A stretch of DNA of 64,000 nucleotides. It comes from an uncultured Bacteroidia bacterium (GTDB lineage: Bacteria > Bacteroidota > Bacteroidia > Bacteroidales > CAJPTX01). Under the pieces are notes generated by a model, which did no database searches, was not told the DNA's origin, and worked only from the letters and a program-made list of their open reading frames with translations. Shown here in pieces: positions 1 to 8,678 of this stretch. Numbering within the stretch: position 1 is the stretch's first letter; the number at the start of each line of letters is the position of its first letter. The position numbers and the translations under genes are program-made. The DNA is taken from contig CAMXWF010000002.1 of the NCBI GenBank assembly GCA_947252645.1, positions 138,577-202,576 of the forward strand. Direction: 5' to 3'.

Positions 1-816
1 GTGGCGGTTGGGTGCTGGCGCACACGGGGAGCCCAGGTGCTGCTACCGATGCGCGCAATTCGATAAGCTTGCTGGTGGATGGTAATGACCTGCCCCATGG
101 GGCGTTTTGGTCGTCACGGTACGCCGTTGCGCTATTATGTGGCCCTGGAGCCAGACAGTCTACGTCTACGGCAGGGGACCTCGTTGGCATCGAAGAGGAT
201 GAAGCGACTTGCCCAGAGTTTTACCGAATGGCTGGTGGGGTCTCCTGCTTGCCTCCAGCCATGGGAGAAATGCGGGTATGAGCATGGCGCTCAATTGGTG
301 CGATTGCACTTTGAAGTGTTGGATTAGTGTGCAGGATGCGGTGTTGAGTGCACAGGATTCGCCAGCCCCCTATGGGCAGATGTACGTTGGTGGATGGGGT
401 GCTGCATCGTGGCTGGGTGAGGCGTGCGGTTGGCAGTGCTATGCGTGTTGCCGAGATGGGAAGGATGGGCATGTATTGCGGTGGCTACAAGGAGTCCCGC
501 GGGGAGAAGTACTTGCTACTACCGAGAGCCCGCATTGCTAGGCGCTGTGTTTCGCTTCCTGGCTAAGGCGTACGTAGAGTAAGCCTCATCTCTATGCGCG
601 GCGAATGGAGTCAAGAAGAGGGGGCCAAGGAGTGACTGAAGTGCCCGCGCAGACGAGCTACGTTTTGGAGTTGGAATAGTGCCTACACGCCGTTGGCGCA
701 GGGCTGAAAGTGATATAAGTCACTAAATGCTCGATTTGGCTTCGTGGTTGGGGGTAAAGTGAAACAGATGCACTAATATTGCCGTTACATAGCGGCAGAA
801 GAGCGGAGGAGATGCA
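1..816. other. Gap without supported gene (816 nt)
   Basis: Only short overlapping open frames of 70-110 codons occur here, on both strands. They have no recognisable domain, no signal peptide and no matching neighbours, so I call none. The last 50 nt contain a possible promoter for the chemotaxis operon, listed separately. The stretch could hold a decayed gene or the far end of a gene outside the window; I see no positive evidence for either. Confidence 0.5.
748..781 (+). promoter_or_regulatory. Possible Bacteroidetes-type promoter of the che operon
   Basis: TAATATTG at 774-781 fits the Bacteroidetes -7 box TAnnTTTG with one mismatch. TTGG at 748-751 could serve as the -33 box at 22 nt spacing, slightly longer than the usual 19-21. 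The first gene starts 35 nt downstream at 817, which would leave a short leader. This is a weak pattern match. Confidence 0.35.
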
Positions 817-2793
817 ATGAGTGAACAGGGGCATGTGCTAGGTGGCCAGTCACAGGTGGAGGGGCAAGGGGCATCGTTGTTGCCGCAGGAGGGCGATGCG
901 CAGGTTGCCAGGTCTACTGCGTCGGGAAGTGCGGATGTGGTTTCCGAAAAGGCGGGCGAGGCGGTGCCTGCGCTGGCTATTCCCGAGGGGCTGGATCAGT
1001 TCTCGGTGGACGAGATCGTGAGCCTGTTCAAAGTGATCGATAGTAAGATACTGGAGCTTCACAAGTGTTCGTCTGATGATTTTTTGGCGCTGAACGCCAA
1101 GTTCAAGGGCTTTTACAAGGAGGCCAAGGGGATTTCGACGAGCGCGGGGGCGCTGTTTTTGCTTTTTTCTGAGGGGGCTAACCGGAAGCTGATAGCCGAG
1201 CTGCGGGATTTTTACGAGTCGTTGGCCAAGAGCCAGCTGCAGGTGTCGAAGGTGCTCGATAGCAGTTTGGATAGCATGGCAACGATACGACGCTGCGTGT
1301 CCTCGCTCTATTTGCCGTTCCGCAATTTGTCGCAGAATGGGGCCACGATGAGTCTTTTGCTGGCCAACGTTTCGCTGGGCTATAAGCGGAAGCTCCGCGC
1401 TGCGGGGTTTGACGATGCGAAGGTGCAGTCGCTGTCGGCGCAGGTGGATGAGTTTGTGCTGCACTCCCTCAAGTCGATCAAGATGTTGCAAGGACTCTCG
1501 GCGCGGTTGGATGAGGCGCAGCGGGAGGTGACGTTGATACGCGACACGGCGCTCCGGGCACTGGAGGCGGTGATGGGCGATGTGCACTACGGGCTGATCC
1601 TCTTCGCGGAGAAGCATGAGGAGTCGCAGATCCGGATTCCGCAGATCACCAGCAAGACTGACAGCTGCTCCAAGAGCATCGGGGGTATCATCACGAATTT
1701 GCAGTACCAGGACATCATCCGCCAGAAGATGGAGCATATCCAGAATGCGCACCAGGATCTGATGCGCGAGCTGGAGGCGATGAAGGGCAAGGAGCAGAAG
1801 GATCAGGCCTACTGGATGCGCTTGCTGGTGCAGATTCGCGATATTTCGGCGCTGCAGTCGGCGCAGCTGGTGGCCACGAACCGTGAGTACCAGGCGGCCA
1901 TAGAGGCAATAGGGAAGCATTTTCGGGATATAGCGCAGGACATGGAGACGGTGGCGGAGCTGTGCCACGACAGCCTACAGGCTGGCAGCGATAGTGGCTC
2001 TGCCTCCTCTGTGGCCGATTTGCTAGCGAGGCTGAAGCGGAGCGGGAGGACGCTGGGGGAGATGTCGGAGAGTCTGCCGGCGTTTCGCAAGGATCTGCGG
2101 GATCTGATTGAGATGATCATGCAGGTGGATACGCATATGCGGGAGCGCGATCGCCGTTTCCAGGTGGCGAGTGCCGCAGTGCGTAGGCTCCATGCCGCGT
2201 TGCTGCAGCAGGGTTCGGAGGCCAATTTGGAGGATTTGCTGGTGCAGCTGGCCTCGGTGCTGGAGGACCTGGAGGGCTTCCAGATCGTGGTAAAGCAGCA
2301 GGGGGTTACGATGCTGGGCCAGCTTTCGACGCTGCAGCATAACGAGCAGCAGCTAGAGGGGGAGGTATCGCTGTGGATGGGCTTTGGCGAGGGGGCCGAC
2401 CGGATGCATGGGCTGGTGGGGGCCTTGGTGGATACGGAGAAGGAGAGTACGAATTTGCTGGATCACATCCAGGGGATGAGCCAGAAGGTGTCGAACGATA
2501 CGCACCAGGCCCTGGAGGGGATTCGCTACTACGATTTTTTTGCGGGCGTGATAGGGGAGATCACGAGTGGGCTCAACTCGTTGAGCGCACGGATCAAGGA
2601 GGTGGTAGACGATGGGGTCTCGGCCGACATCGAGCGGGTGCGCTCGTGGTATACCATGGCGAGCGAGCATAGGATCCACGACACGTTTACGGATAAGGAG
2701 CGTGGTGACGTAGATTTGTTTGGGGGCGGGGTGATCGACAGCGAGGAGGTGGAGCAGACGACGGCCGATGACGATGGCCTCGAGCTGTTTTAA
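817..2793 (+). CDS. CheZ-like coiled-coil chemotaxis protein, first gene of che operon
   Basis: This is a 658-residue soluble, mostly helical protein with no signal peptide or membrane segment. Residues 1-60 are low-complexity; the rest is predicted coiled coil. Around D299 the sequence NLQYQDIIRQ carries D-x3-Q, the arrangement CheZ uses to dephosphorylate CheY-P (Asp143/Gln147 in E. coli). The same LQxQDxxxQ pattern is common in chemotaxis-associated helical proteins. A second, degenerate copy near D573 (GIRYYDFFAG) has Gly where Gln should be, which suggests an internal duplication. Being first in an operon with CheY and CheA, it is most likely a CheY phosphatase or a cytoplasmic receptor-like partner. 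No typical methyl-accepting signalling hairpin is evident, so I prefer the CheZ-like reading. The acidic C-terminus (DDDGLELF) resembles a docking tail; in CheZ the C-terminal helix binds CheY. Confidence 0.6.
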   Translation: MSEQGHVLGGQSQVEGQGASLLPQEGDAQVARSTASGSADVVSEKAGEAVPALAIPEGLDQFSVDEIVSLFKVIDSKILELHKCSSDDFLALNAKFKGFYKEAKGISTSAGALFLLFSEGANRKLIAELRDFYESLAKSQLQVSKVLDSSLDSMATIRRCVSSLYLPFRNLSQNGATMSLLLANVSLGYKRKLRAAGFDDAKVQSLSAQVDEFVLHSLKSIKMLQGLSARLDEAQREVTLIRDTALRALEAVMGDVHYGLILFAEKHEESQIRIPQITSKTDSCSKSIGGIITNLQYQDIIRQKMEHIQNAHQDLMRELEAMKGKEQKDQAYWMRLLVQIRDISALQSAQLVATNREYQAAIEAIGKHFRDIAQDMETVAELCHDSLQAGSDSGSASSVADLLARLKRSGRTLGEMSESLPAFRKDLRDLIEMIMQVDTHMRERDRRFQVASAAVRRLHAALLQQGSEANLEDLLVQLASVLEDLEGFQIVVKQQGVTMLGQLSTLQHNEQQLEGEVSLWMGFGEGADRMHGLVGALVDTEKESTNLLDHIQGMSQKVSNDTHQALEGIRYYDFFAGVIGEITSGLNSLSARIKEVVDDGVSADIERVRSWYTMASEHRIHDTFTDKERGDVDLFGGGVIDSEEVEQTTADDDGLELF

Positions 2794-2814
2794 CGGAAGG
2801 TAGAAAGGAGAGAT

Positions 2815-3150
2815 ATGCAGACAGGACAGAAGAGCATCAAGCTCAAGGTGGGGAACGAGGGGCGCAAGGACTGGGGGCTGCTGCGCCTGGAGGGGAATTT
2901 GACGCTGGACACGGTGGACGAGGTGGCCAAGGCCTTTCGCGAGGCCCTGGGTAAGTATAAGCATATTCGGCTGGTGGCGCAGAAGACGAGCGGGGTGGAT
3001 TTGGGCTTTTTGCAGCTGCTCCATGCGTTGACGGTGGCGCAGAAGTTGCGCCGCGGGGAGCTGGAGGTGTCGCTGTCGCTGACGCCAGAGCTGGAGCAAC
3101 TATTCACGAACACCGGCTTTGGAGAATGGCTGGAGGGCAAGGTTCGGTAG
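2815..3150 (+). CDS. STAS-domain protein of che operon
   Basis: This 111-residue single-domain protein resembles the STAS fold of anti-sigma-factor antagonists (SpoIIAA-like). A beta strand (LLRLEGNLTL) is followed by a helix, and the conserved loop reads GVDLGFLQLL around residue 62. In phosphorylatable STAS proteins this loop carries Ser or Thr right after the Asp (DSSG or DTAG types). Here it is Asp-Leu-Gly-Phe, so the usual phospho-site is absent. It sits 21 nt after the CheZ-like gene and 16 nt before cheY, clearly in one transcript. STAS proteins occur in some chemotaxis operons as partners of the kinase complex, but their role there is poorly defined. The domain call is firm; the function is unknown. 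Confidence 0.7.
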   Translation: MQTGQKSIKLKVGNEGRKDWGLLRLEGNLTLDTVDEVAKAFREALGKYKHIRLVAQKTSGVDLGFLQLLHALTVAQKLRRGELEVSLSLTPELEQLFTNTGFGEWLEGKVR

Positions 3151-3166
3151 GAAAGGAAGACGCACT

Positions 3167-3532
3167 ATGGCAAAAAAGATCTTAATAGTAGACGATTCGG
3201 AGAGCATCCGTGAGGTGGTGAGCTTCACGCTGGAGAACGAGGGGTTTGAGGTGGTAGTGGCCAACGATGGTACGGATGCGCTCACGAAGCTGGATGGGCA
3301 GCCGATCGATTTGATAATCACGGATCTGCACATGCCCGAGATGGATGGGATTACGCTCATCAAGCATGTGCGGAAGCTGGATGCCTACCAGCGAATCCCG
3401 ATACTATTTTTGACCACGGAGTCGCAAACCAGTAAGAAGCTGGAGGCCAAGGAGGCCGGGGCGACCGGCTGGATCATCAAGCCGTTCGTGCCCGCGAAGT
3501 TGATTGCTGCCCTCAATAAAGTGTTACGCTAA
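3167..3532 (+). CDS. cheY: CheY-type response regulator
   Basis: This 121-residue stand-alone receiver domain is the size of CheY. The acidic pair is in ILIVDDSES. The phospho-acceptor Asp is in LIITDLHMPEMDG, the switch Thr in LFLTTES, and the conserved Lys in IIKPF. No output domain follows, so its phosphorylated form must act by protein contact. I chose ATG 3167, which gives the standard receiver start MAKKILIV; an upstream in-frame start at 3119 would add 16 residues overlapping the STAS gene. Its stop overlaps the cheA start by one base (TAATG), indicating translational coupling. CheA downstream is the obvious phosphodonor, and the CheZ-like protein upstream is a candidate phosphatase. 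What it controls, a gliding or other machine or a non-motility output, is not shown here. Confidence 0.9.
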   Translation: MAKKILIVDDSESIREVVSFTLENEGFEVVVANDGTDALTKLDGQPIDLIITDLHMPEMDGITLIKHVRKLDAYQRIPILFLTTESQTSKKLEAKEAGATGWIIKPFVPAKLIAALNKVLR

Positions 3533-5664
3533 TGGATGCGCTAGATAAGTTTCGGACGAAGTTTCTAGAAGAGGCCACAGACCTGATTGGCAGTCTGGAG
3601 CAGGCCGTGCTGGAGCTTGAGCAGGCCCCTAGCGATGCCGATATAGTGCAGCGGATATTCCGCGTGATGCATACGCTGAAGGGCAATAGCAGTATGTTTG
3701 GCTTCAGCCAGGTGGATCGCTTCACGCACCACATGGAGACGATCTACGACTTGGTGCGCAGCGGTGATCGGAAGGTGGACAAGGACATCTTGGACATGAC
3801 CTTCAAGTCGGTGGATCACCTCCGGGCGTTGCTCAAGGAGGCGGGTAGCGAGAGCGAGGCGCTCATGCGGCAGCAGGATGCCCTGATGGCCTCCATGGAT
3901 GCTATTATCAGCGGTAAGCCCCTGCCCCAGGCGACCCAGTCGGCCTCAGAGGGCGAGTTGCCGGAGGCATCTGCCCCTGCCAAGGAGGAGGCGATGCCTG
4001 CGCCTGCGGCGCCCGATGCACCTGCGTCCAGTGGACCCTATGCCACGTACTATGTGCGGTATGCCCCGGTGAGCGACATCTTCAACAACGGTACAAATCC
4101 ACTTTACCAGATCGATGAGCTGCACGGGTTGGGGCCTTGCAAGGTGCGGGCGCACATGGACAAGGTGCCGAGTTTGGAGGAGATGGATCCTTCGTTTTGC
4201 TACACGAGTTGGGAGGTGGTGATAGCCACGCAGCAGGGGCAGAATGCCATCGACGATGTGTTTATCTTCGTGGAGGGGGAGTCGGACCTGGAGATCCATC
4301 AGCTTTCGGACGGCAATCTTCTGAGCAACAAGGATTTCATGGCAGCGCTCAACACGGCGTGGGGCAAGTCGGATGCGCCGCTGGGGTTTGATGAGGTGCG
4401 AGGCTTGGTGCCCGCGCGTAAGGAGGAGCAGCGTGCTGAGCAGGTGCAGAAGTCCAAGAGCACTGTGAAGGAGGCCGCCATCTCGTCGATACGTGTGGCG
4501 AGCGAGAAGCTCGATGAGCTGATGAACTTGGTGTCGGAGCTTGTGACCACGCAGGCCCGTTTGACGCTGTTTGCCGAGGAGAGCAATTTGCCGGGCCTGT
4601 CGGTGATCAGTGAGAATGTGCAGAAGCTGAGCCGTCAGCTCCGGGACATTGCTTTCAGCATAGTGCTGATTCCGATAGAGACGTTGATTACACGTTTCCA
4701 TCGGCTGGTGCGGGATCTGTCAAAGAGCCTCAACAAGGACGTGGCTTTCGTCACCGAGGGGACCGATACGGAGCTGGATAAGACGATCATCGAGGGGCTC
4801 TCGGATCCGCTGATGCACATACTGCGCAATAGCCTGGATCATGGGATAGAGGATGCGCAGACGCGCGTCCGGCTGGGTAAGCCGATCCAGGGCAAGGTGA
4901 CGCTGAGGGCGTTTTATTCTGGGGCCAACGTGATGATCCAAGTGTGCGACGATGGCCGCGGGATGGATCCGAAGGCGATATTCAATAAGGCGGTGGAGAA
5001 GGGGTTGGTGTCGCCCGATAAGCGCATGAGCAAGCGGGAGATGCTGGAGTTGACTTTTCTGCCAGGCTTTAGCACCTCGACGGTGGTGACGGACGTGTCG
5101 GGGCGCGGCGTGGGGATGGACGTGGTGAAGCGGAAGATTGCCGAGATGCGCGGCGAGGTGGAGGTGGAGTCGGAGGTGAATGTAGGGACGACGATTACGA
5201 TCAAGCTGCCGCTGACGCTCTCGATAATCGATGGTCTACTGGTGAAGGTGGAGGACACCAAGTACGTGATACCCTTGGCCTCTGTGGATAAGATCTACGC
5301 GGTGACCCATGAGAGCGTGGTGAACCAGTTCAACGATGTGGTGGTGCTGGATGGGGTGCAGATTCCCTTTTTCAATCTGCGCAAGGAGTTTTCCCTGCCA
5401 GAGAACCAGGAGTCGCATGAGCAGGTGATTGTGGTGCACTATGAGGAGCGGAAGGTTGGCTTTGTGGTGGATGGTGTAATAGGGGAGTACCAGGCGGTGC
5501 TAAAGCCTCTGGGGCGTCACTACAAGCGTCAGGACATGATATCTGGGGCAACGATCTTGGGCGATGGTACGGTAGCCTTGGTGATGGATACGAATCGGAT
5601 TATACGGCGGTTTACCAAGGAGCTAGAGAGCGCGGGATTACAACAGACGAGCAACGAGCAATAG
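3532..5664 (+). CDS. cheA: Chemotaxis histidine kinase CheA
   Basis: This 710-residue class II histidine kinase has all CheA domains in order. The N-terminal HPt domain has phospho-acceptor His47 in RVMHTLKGNSSMFGF. A Pro/Ala-rich linker (about 125-165) leads to a middle domain containing DVFIFVEGESDLEI, as found in many non-enteric CheA proteins. The dimerisation helices include KLDELMNLVSELV. In the ATPase domain the N box is HILRNSLDHGIED, the G1 box is DDGRGMDP, and the G2 region is SGRGVGMDVVK. A C-terminal CheW-like domain closes the protein (about 570-700). It should autophosphorylate and pass phosphate to CheY and CheB. It overlaps cheY by one base and is followed 13 nt later by cheW. 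All catalytic motifs look intact. Confidence 0.95.
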   Translation: MDALDKFRTKFLEEATDLIGSLEQAVLELEQAPSDADIVQRIFRVMHTLKGNSSMFGFSQVDRFTHHMETIYDLVRSGDRKVDKDILDMTFKSVDHLRALLKEAGSESEALMRQQDALMASMDAIISGKPLPQATQSASEGELPEASAPAKEEAMPAPAAPDAPASSGPYATYYVRYAPVSDIFNNGTNPLYQIDELHGLGPCKVRAHMDKVPSLEEMDPSFCYTSWEVVIATQQGQNAIDDVFIFVEGESDLEIHQLSDGNLLSNKDFMAALNTAWGKSDAPLGFDEVRGLVPARKEEQRAEQVQKSKSTVKEAAISSIRVASEKLDELMNLVSELVTTQARLTLFAEESNLPGLSVISENVQKLSRQLRDIAFSIVLIPIETLITRFHRLVRDLSKSLNKDVAFVTEGTDTELDKTIIEGLSDPLMHILRNSLDHGIEDAQTRVRLGKPIQGKVTLRAFYSGANVMIQVCDDGRGMDPKAIFNKAVEKGLVSPDKRMSKREMLELTFLPGFSTSTVVTDVSGRGVGMDVVKRKIAEMRGEVEVESEVNVGTTITIKLPLTLSIIDGLLVKVEDTKYVIPLASVDKIYAVTHESVVNQFNDVVVLDGVQIPFFNLRKEFSLPENQESHEQVIVVHYEERKVGFVVDGVIGEYQAVLKPLGRHYKRQDMISGATILGDGTVALVMDTNRIIRRFTKELESAGLQQTSNEQ

Positions 5665-5677
5665 AAGGGAAAGAGCT

Positions 5678-6256
5678 ATGGCAACGAATAGCAATATGTC
5701 GAAGATAAGTTCCTATTTGACCTTTAAGCTTGGGAACGAGGAGTTCGCAGCCCATGTGAGCAAGGTGCTGAATATACTGGAGATGACGAAGATCACCGAG
5801 GTGCCCAAGTCCCCCGATTACATGACCGGGGTGATCAATGTGCGCGGGTCGGTGCTGCCGGTGATCGACACACGGATAAAGTTTGGCATGACACCCACGG
5901 AGTTTACGCCGAACACGTGTATCGTGGTGATGGATATAGAGCTGGATGGGGAGTCGACGCACGTGGGGGCGCTGGTAGATTCGGTGCAGGCGGTGCTTGA
6001 GATCGATGAGGCGAAGATACTGCCCCCGCCCTCGATAGGCACAAAGTATAAATCGGAGTTCATAGAGGGTGTGGCCAACGTGGATGATCAGTTCATCATG
6101 ATCCTCAACATGGACGAGGTGTTTAGTGCGGATGAGGTGGTTACGCTGCGGGATACGGCCGAGGACTCCAAGGGCCTAGTGAAGGATAGAGTCGAGGGCT
6201 TGACCAACGACAAGTCGGCAGAGCAAACGGCAGCGCCGGCGGCTTCGAAGGCCTAA
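5678..6256 (+). CDS. cheW: Chemotaxis coupling protein CheW
   Basis: This 192-residue CheW-family protein has the typical GNEEFAAHVSKVLNI, TGVINVRGSVLPVID and D(S/N)V segments of the double five-stranded barrel. It would bridge CheA and receptors. It is longer than E. coli CheW (167 residues) because of a C-terminal tail rich in Ala, Glu and Lys after about residue 150, likely flexible. It lies 13 nt after cheA and 7 nt before cheR. No receptor gene lies in this stretch, so the partner must be encoded elsewhere or be a cytosolic protein such as the one at 817. Confidence 0.92.
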   Translation: MATNSNMSKISSYLTFKLGNEEFAAHVSKVLNILEMTKITEVPKSPDYMTGVINVRGSVLPVIDTRIKFGMTPTEFTPNTCIVVMDIELDGESTHVGALVDSVQAVLEIDEAKILPPPSIGTKYKSEFIEGVANVDDQFIMILNMDEVFSADEVVTLRDTAEDSKGLVKDRVEGLTNDKSAEQTAAPAASKA

Positions 6257-6263
6257 TGGGGAC

Positions 6264-7166
6264 ATGGGTGTGAGTTGTCGGGCGCAGGATGGCGTGTTGG
6301 GAGAAGGGGCGGTATTTCTGCCGCCCCATTCGAGCTATACGGAGCAGCTGCGTGATGAGGATTTTGTGCGGTTGAGTAAGTTCATCTACTCCGTAGCGGG
6401 GATTAAGTTGCCGCCAGCGAAGCGCATTATGCTCCAGAGTCGCTTGCAGCGGCGGCTACGGGCGCTGGAGATACCCGATTTCAAACAGTACACGGATTAC
6501 GTGCTTAGCCCACAGGGGCAGCAGGCCGAGCTGGTGCATATGCTCGATGTGGTGAGTACGAACAAGACGGATTTTTTTCGCGAGCCCATCCATTTCGATT
6601 TTCTTCGCGAGCAGGTGTTGCCAGCTTTTTGCACGGGGGGGCATTCGCGCACGCTCAAGGTGTGGAGTGCGGGTTGCTCGAGTGGGGAGGAGCCCTATAC
6701 GATAGCCATAGTGCTGGCTGAGTTCTTTGAGTCGCATGTGGGCTTTGATTTCAGCATTTTGGCCACGGATTTGAGCACCCGGGTGCTGGCGGCAGCCCAT
6801 AATGCGGTGTATAAGGAGGAGCGGGTGGAGGGTATTCCGTTTGAGCTCAAGCGGAAGTACTTTTTGCGTAGTAAGGATAGAAGTAAGCCGACAGTCAGGG
6901 TGGTGCCGGCGCTCCGTAAGAAGGTGCGCTTTGAGCGGCTGAACTTTATGGATGAGAGCTATAGGGTGGCAGACATGTTCGATGTGATATTCTGCCGCAA
7001 CGTGCTGATTTACTTCGATCGGAAGACGCAGGAGCAGGTGATCCAGCGGCTCTGCACGAAGCTCAAGCCGCATGGGAACTTTTTCTTGGGGCATTCGGAG
7101 TCTGTGATGAATATGAATCTGCCGTTGCGCCAGCTGAAGCCTACGATATTTGAGAAGCTAGAATAG
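6264..7166 (+). CDS. cheR: CheR-type receptor glutamate methyltransferase
   Basis: This 300-residue CheR has the N-terminal helical domain (FVRLSKFIYSVAGIKL, then LQSRLQRRLRAL). The SAM-dependent methyltransferase domain has motif I as VWSAGCSSGEEPY, followed by ATDLS and FDVIFCRNVLIYF. The ending GHSES is also typical. It would methylate glutamates of methyl-accepting proteins, which makes the absence of an obvious receptor gene here notable. The first 20 or so residues are unlike other CheR proteins, so translation may start later than 6264; ATG 6264 fits the 7-nt spacing to cheW. The presence of CheR, CheB and CheD together implies a fully adapting pathway. Confidence 0.93.
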   Translation: MGVSCRAQDGVLGEGAVFLPPHSSYTEQLRDEDFVRLSKFIYSVAGIKLPPAKRIMLQSRLQRRLRALEIPDFKQYTDYVLSPQGQQAELVHMLDVVSTNKTDFFREPIHFDFLREQVLPAFCTGGHSRTLKVWSAGCSSGEEPYTIAIVLAEFFESHVGFDFSILATDLSTRVLAAAHNAVYKEERVEGIPFELKRKYFLRSKDRSKPTVRVVPALRKKVRFERLNFMDESYRVADMFDVIFCRNVLIYFDRKTQEQVIQRLCTKLKPHGNFFLGHSESVMNMNLPLRQLKPTIFEKLE

Positions 7167-7179
7167 GGGGAGAGGGAAG

Positions 7180-8136
7180 ATGGAAATGAATAGTAGGGGC
7201 TTGGCTCTGCCAGAGTCTGAGCCTGAGGATAGGTACCAGCGTCTCAGCGACCATGATTTGCTAGAGGAGCTCAGGCGGAGGATAGAGCGCAATACGCAGG
7301 CCATGGAGGAGCTCAAAAAGGTGAACGCCGAGCTCATTAGGGTGAATAAGAAGCTGGAGGAGTCGGAGGCGCTGAAGAGCCATTTCATGAGTAATATCAC
7401 CAATGAGATTATTAACCCTTTTACGTCTATTCTGGGGCTATCGCGTGCTATCCTGACGGTAGACAAGGAGGCTTGGAAGAAGGTAATCTCAATGGTAGCT
7501 CTGATTCATACAGAGGCGTTTAGCTTGGATTTCCAGTTCAGGAATATATTCTACGCCGCTAGGTTAGAGGCAGGCCAAGAGCATCCTGAGGTGTTGAGTG
7601 TTGATGTTCGAAGCGTGGTGGCGACCGTGGTGGATTCGTTTCGTTTTGAGTTGCGCAAGAAGCGTTTGAAGGTCAGTGTGGATGATCAGCTTCCAGCCGA
7701 GGCTGGGACTCCCTACTATTTCAAGACGGATCCAGCCTACCTGAAGGTTTTGCTGGCGAACCTGCTCAATAATGCGGTGAATTTTAGCCTAGAGGGCGAT
7801 GACATCGATGTGACCCTGGGCTTGAGTGCCAACGATATGCTTTCGATCGCTGTACGCGACTATGGGGTGGGGATCTCGGAAGATAGGCTCAATGAGATTT
7901 TTGACCGGTTCAGCCGCGGCGATACGAAGATCAACTCAGTGAATCGAGGCCATGGGTTGGGGCTTTCGGTGAGCCGGGCATTGGTGGATCTGTTGGGGGG
8001 CTCCATTACTGCCGAGAGCAAGCTAGGTGAGGGGTCGGTGTTTCATTTGCAAGTACCGCAGTCGGAGAAGGTGGCCGAGGGAATAGCCATAGAGCCGAAT
8101 GAGATATTTTTCGATGATACCGAGGAGACCTTTTAA
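7180..8136 (+). CDS. Histidine-kinase-like protein lacking the phospho-acceptor His
   Basis: This 318-residue soluble protein has a coiled-coil N-terminus (about 20-65), a HisKA-like dimerisation region (65-130) and a HATPase_c domain (about 150-305). In the H box, family members read SHE-[IL]-[RK]-TP; here it is NITNEIINP, so the phosphorylated His is replaced by Asn75. The ATPase motifs are well kept: N box LLANLLNNAVNFS, G1 VRDYGVGI, F box FDRFSRG and G2 GHGLGLSVS. It can probably bind ATP but cannot autophosphorylate on the usual His. It lies between cheR and cheD in the same operon, 13 nt and 8 nt away, so it probably acts on or with CheA, CheY or CheB. It may be a scaffold, a phosphatase, or a kinase acting in trans; which one cannot be told. 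Confidence 0.8.
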   Translation: MEMNSRGLALPESEPEDRYQRLSDHDLLEELRRRIERNTQAMEELKKVNAELIRVNKKLEESEALKSHFMSNITNEIINPFTSILGLSRAILTVDKEAWKKVISMVALIHTEAFSLDFQFRNIFYAARLEAGQEHPEVLSVDVRSVVATVVDSFRFELRKKRLKVSVDDQLPAEAGTPYYFKTDPAYLKVLLANLLNNAVNFSLEGDDIDVTLGLSANDMLSIAVRDYGVGISEDRLNEIFDRFSRGDTKINSVNRGHGLGLSVSRALVDLLGGSITAESKLGEGSVFHLQVPQSEKVAEGIAIEPNEIFFDDTEETF

Positions 8137-8144
8137 GCGGGGCG

Positions 8145-8609
8145 ATGGGTATGCGCAAGACACACTTTCTTTACCCTGCAGCTTTACATGTGAGCAGAGA
8201 AGAGACGACGGTATCGACCATTTTGGGCTCTTGTGTGGCGGTGTGTCTCTATGACAAGGTGCTCCGCTATGGAGGCATTAATCACTATATGCTTCCCCTC
8301 TGGAACGGCAACGGGCTTGCGAGTCCTAAGTATGGCAACATCGCCATAGAGAAGTTGCTTGAGGCGATGTATGGCTTGGGCTGCAAGAAGGAGAATTTGG
8401 TGGCAAAGGTGTTTGGTGGTGGGGAGGTGATCGACACGGGGTCGCATTTCCATATCGGCGTGCGGAATATAGAGACGGCTTTTGAGATGTTGCGCATGCA
8501 GGGGATTCCCGTGGTGGCAAAGAGCGTTGGGGGGACTCAGGGGCGCAAGCTGGAGTACGATACCGATACAGGTGTGGTGCGTCAGCGCTATATCCAGCGC
8601 TCGGCCTAG
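8145..8609 (+). CDS. cheD: Chemoreceptor glutamine deamidase CheD
   Basis: This 154-residue protein matches CheD throughout. The catalytic Cys is in STILGSCVAVCLYD, the His in GGINHYMLP, and the FGGGEVI and GTQGRK segments follow. CheD deamidates receptor glutamines and in Bacillus also helps CheC, a CheY-P phosphatase. No CheC is visible here; the CheZ-like protein may fill that place. It follows the His-less kinase by 8 nt and precedes cheB by about 70 nt. Start ATG 8145 gives MGMRKTHFLYP; the second Met two codons later is equally possible. Confidence 0.92.
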   Translation: MGMRKTHFLYPAALHVSREETTVSTILGSCVAVCLYDKVLRYGGINHYMLPLWNGNGLASPKYGNIAIEKLLEAMYGLGCKKENLVAKVFGGGEVIDTGSHFHIGVRNIETAFEMLRMQGIPVVAKSVGGTQGRKLEYDTDTGVVRQRYIQRSA

Positions 8610-8678
8610 GGGTGAATGTTTTTTGCGGATTGTTGGCACCAGGCCTCTATGGGGGCAGGTGGCAGTAAGGAGGGCTAG

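Noticed and set aside
12..566. Overlapping short frames at the window start
   Set aside because: No domain, no signal peptide and mutual overlap on both strands; no basis for choosing any.
850..1968. Long antisense frame of 372 codons opposite the CheZ-like gene
   Set aside because: It is an antisense shadow in GC-rich coding sequence, rich in Leu, Arg, His and Gln, with no domain.
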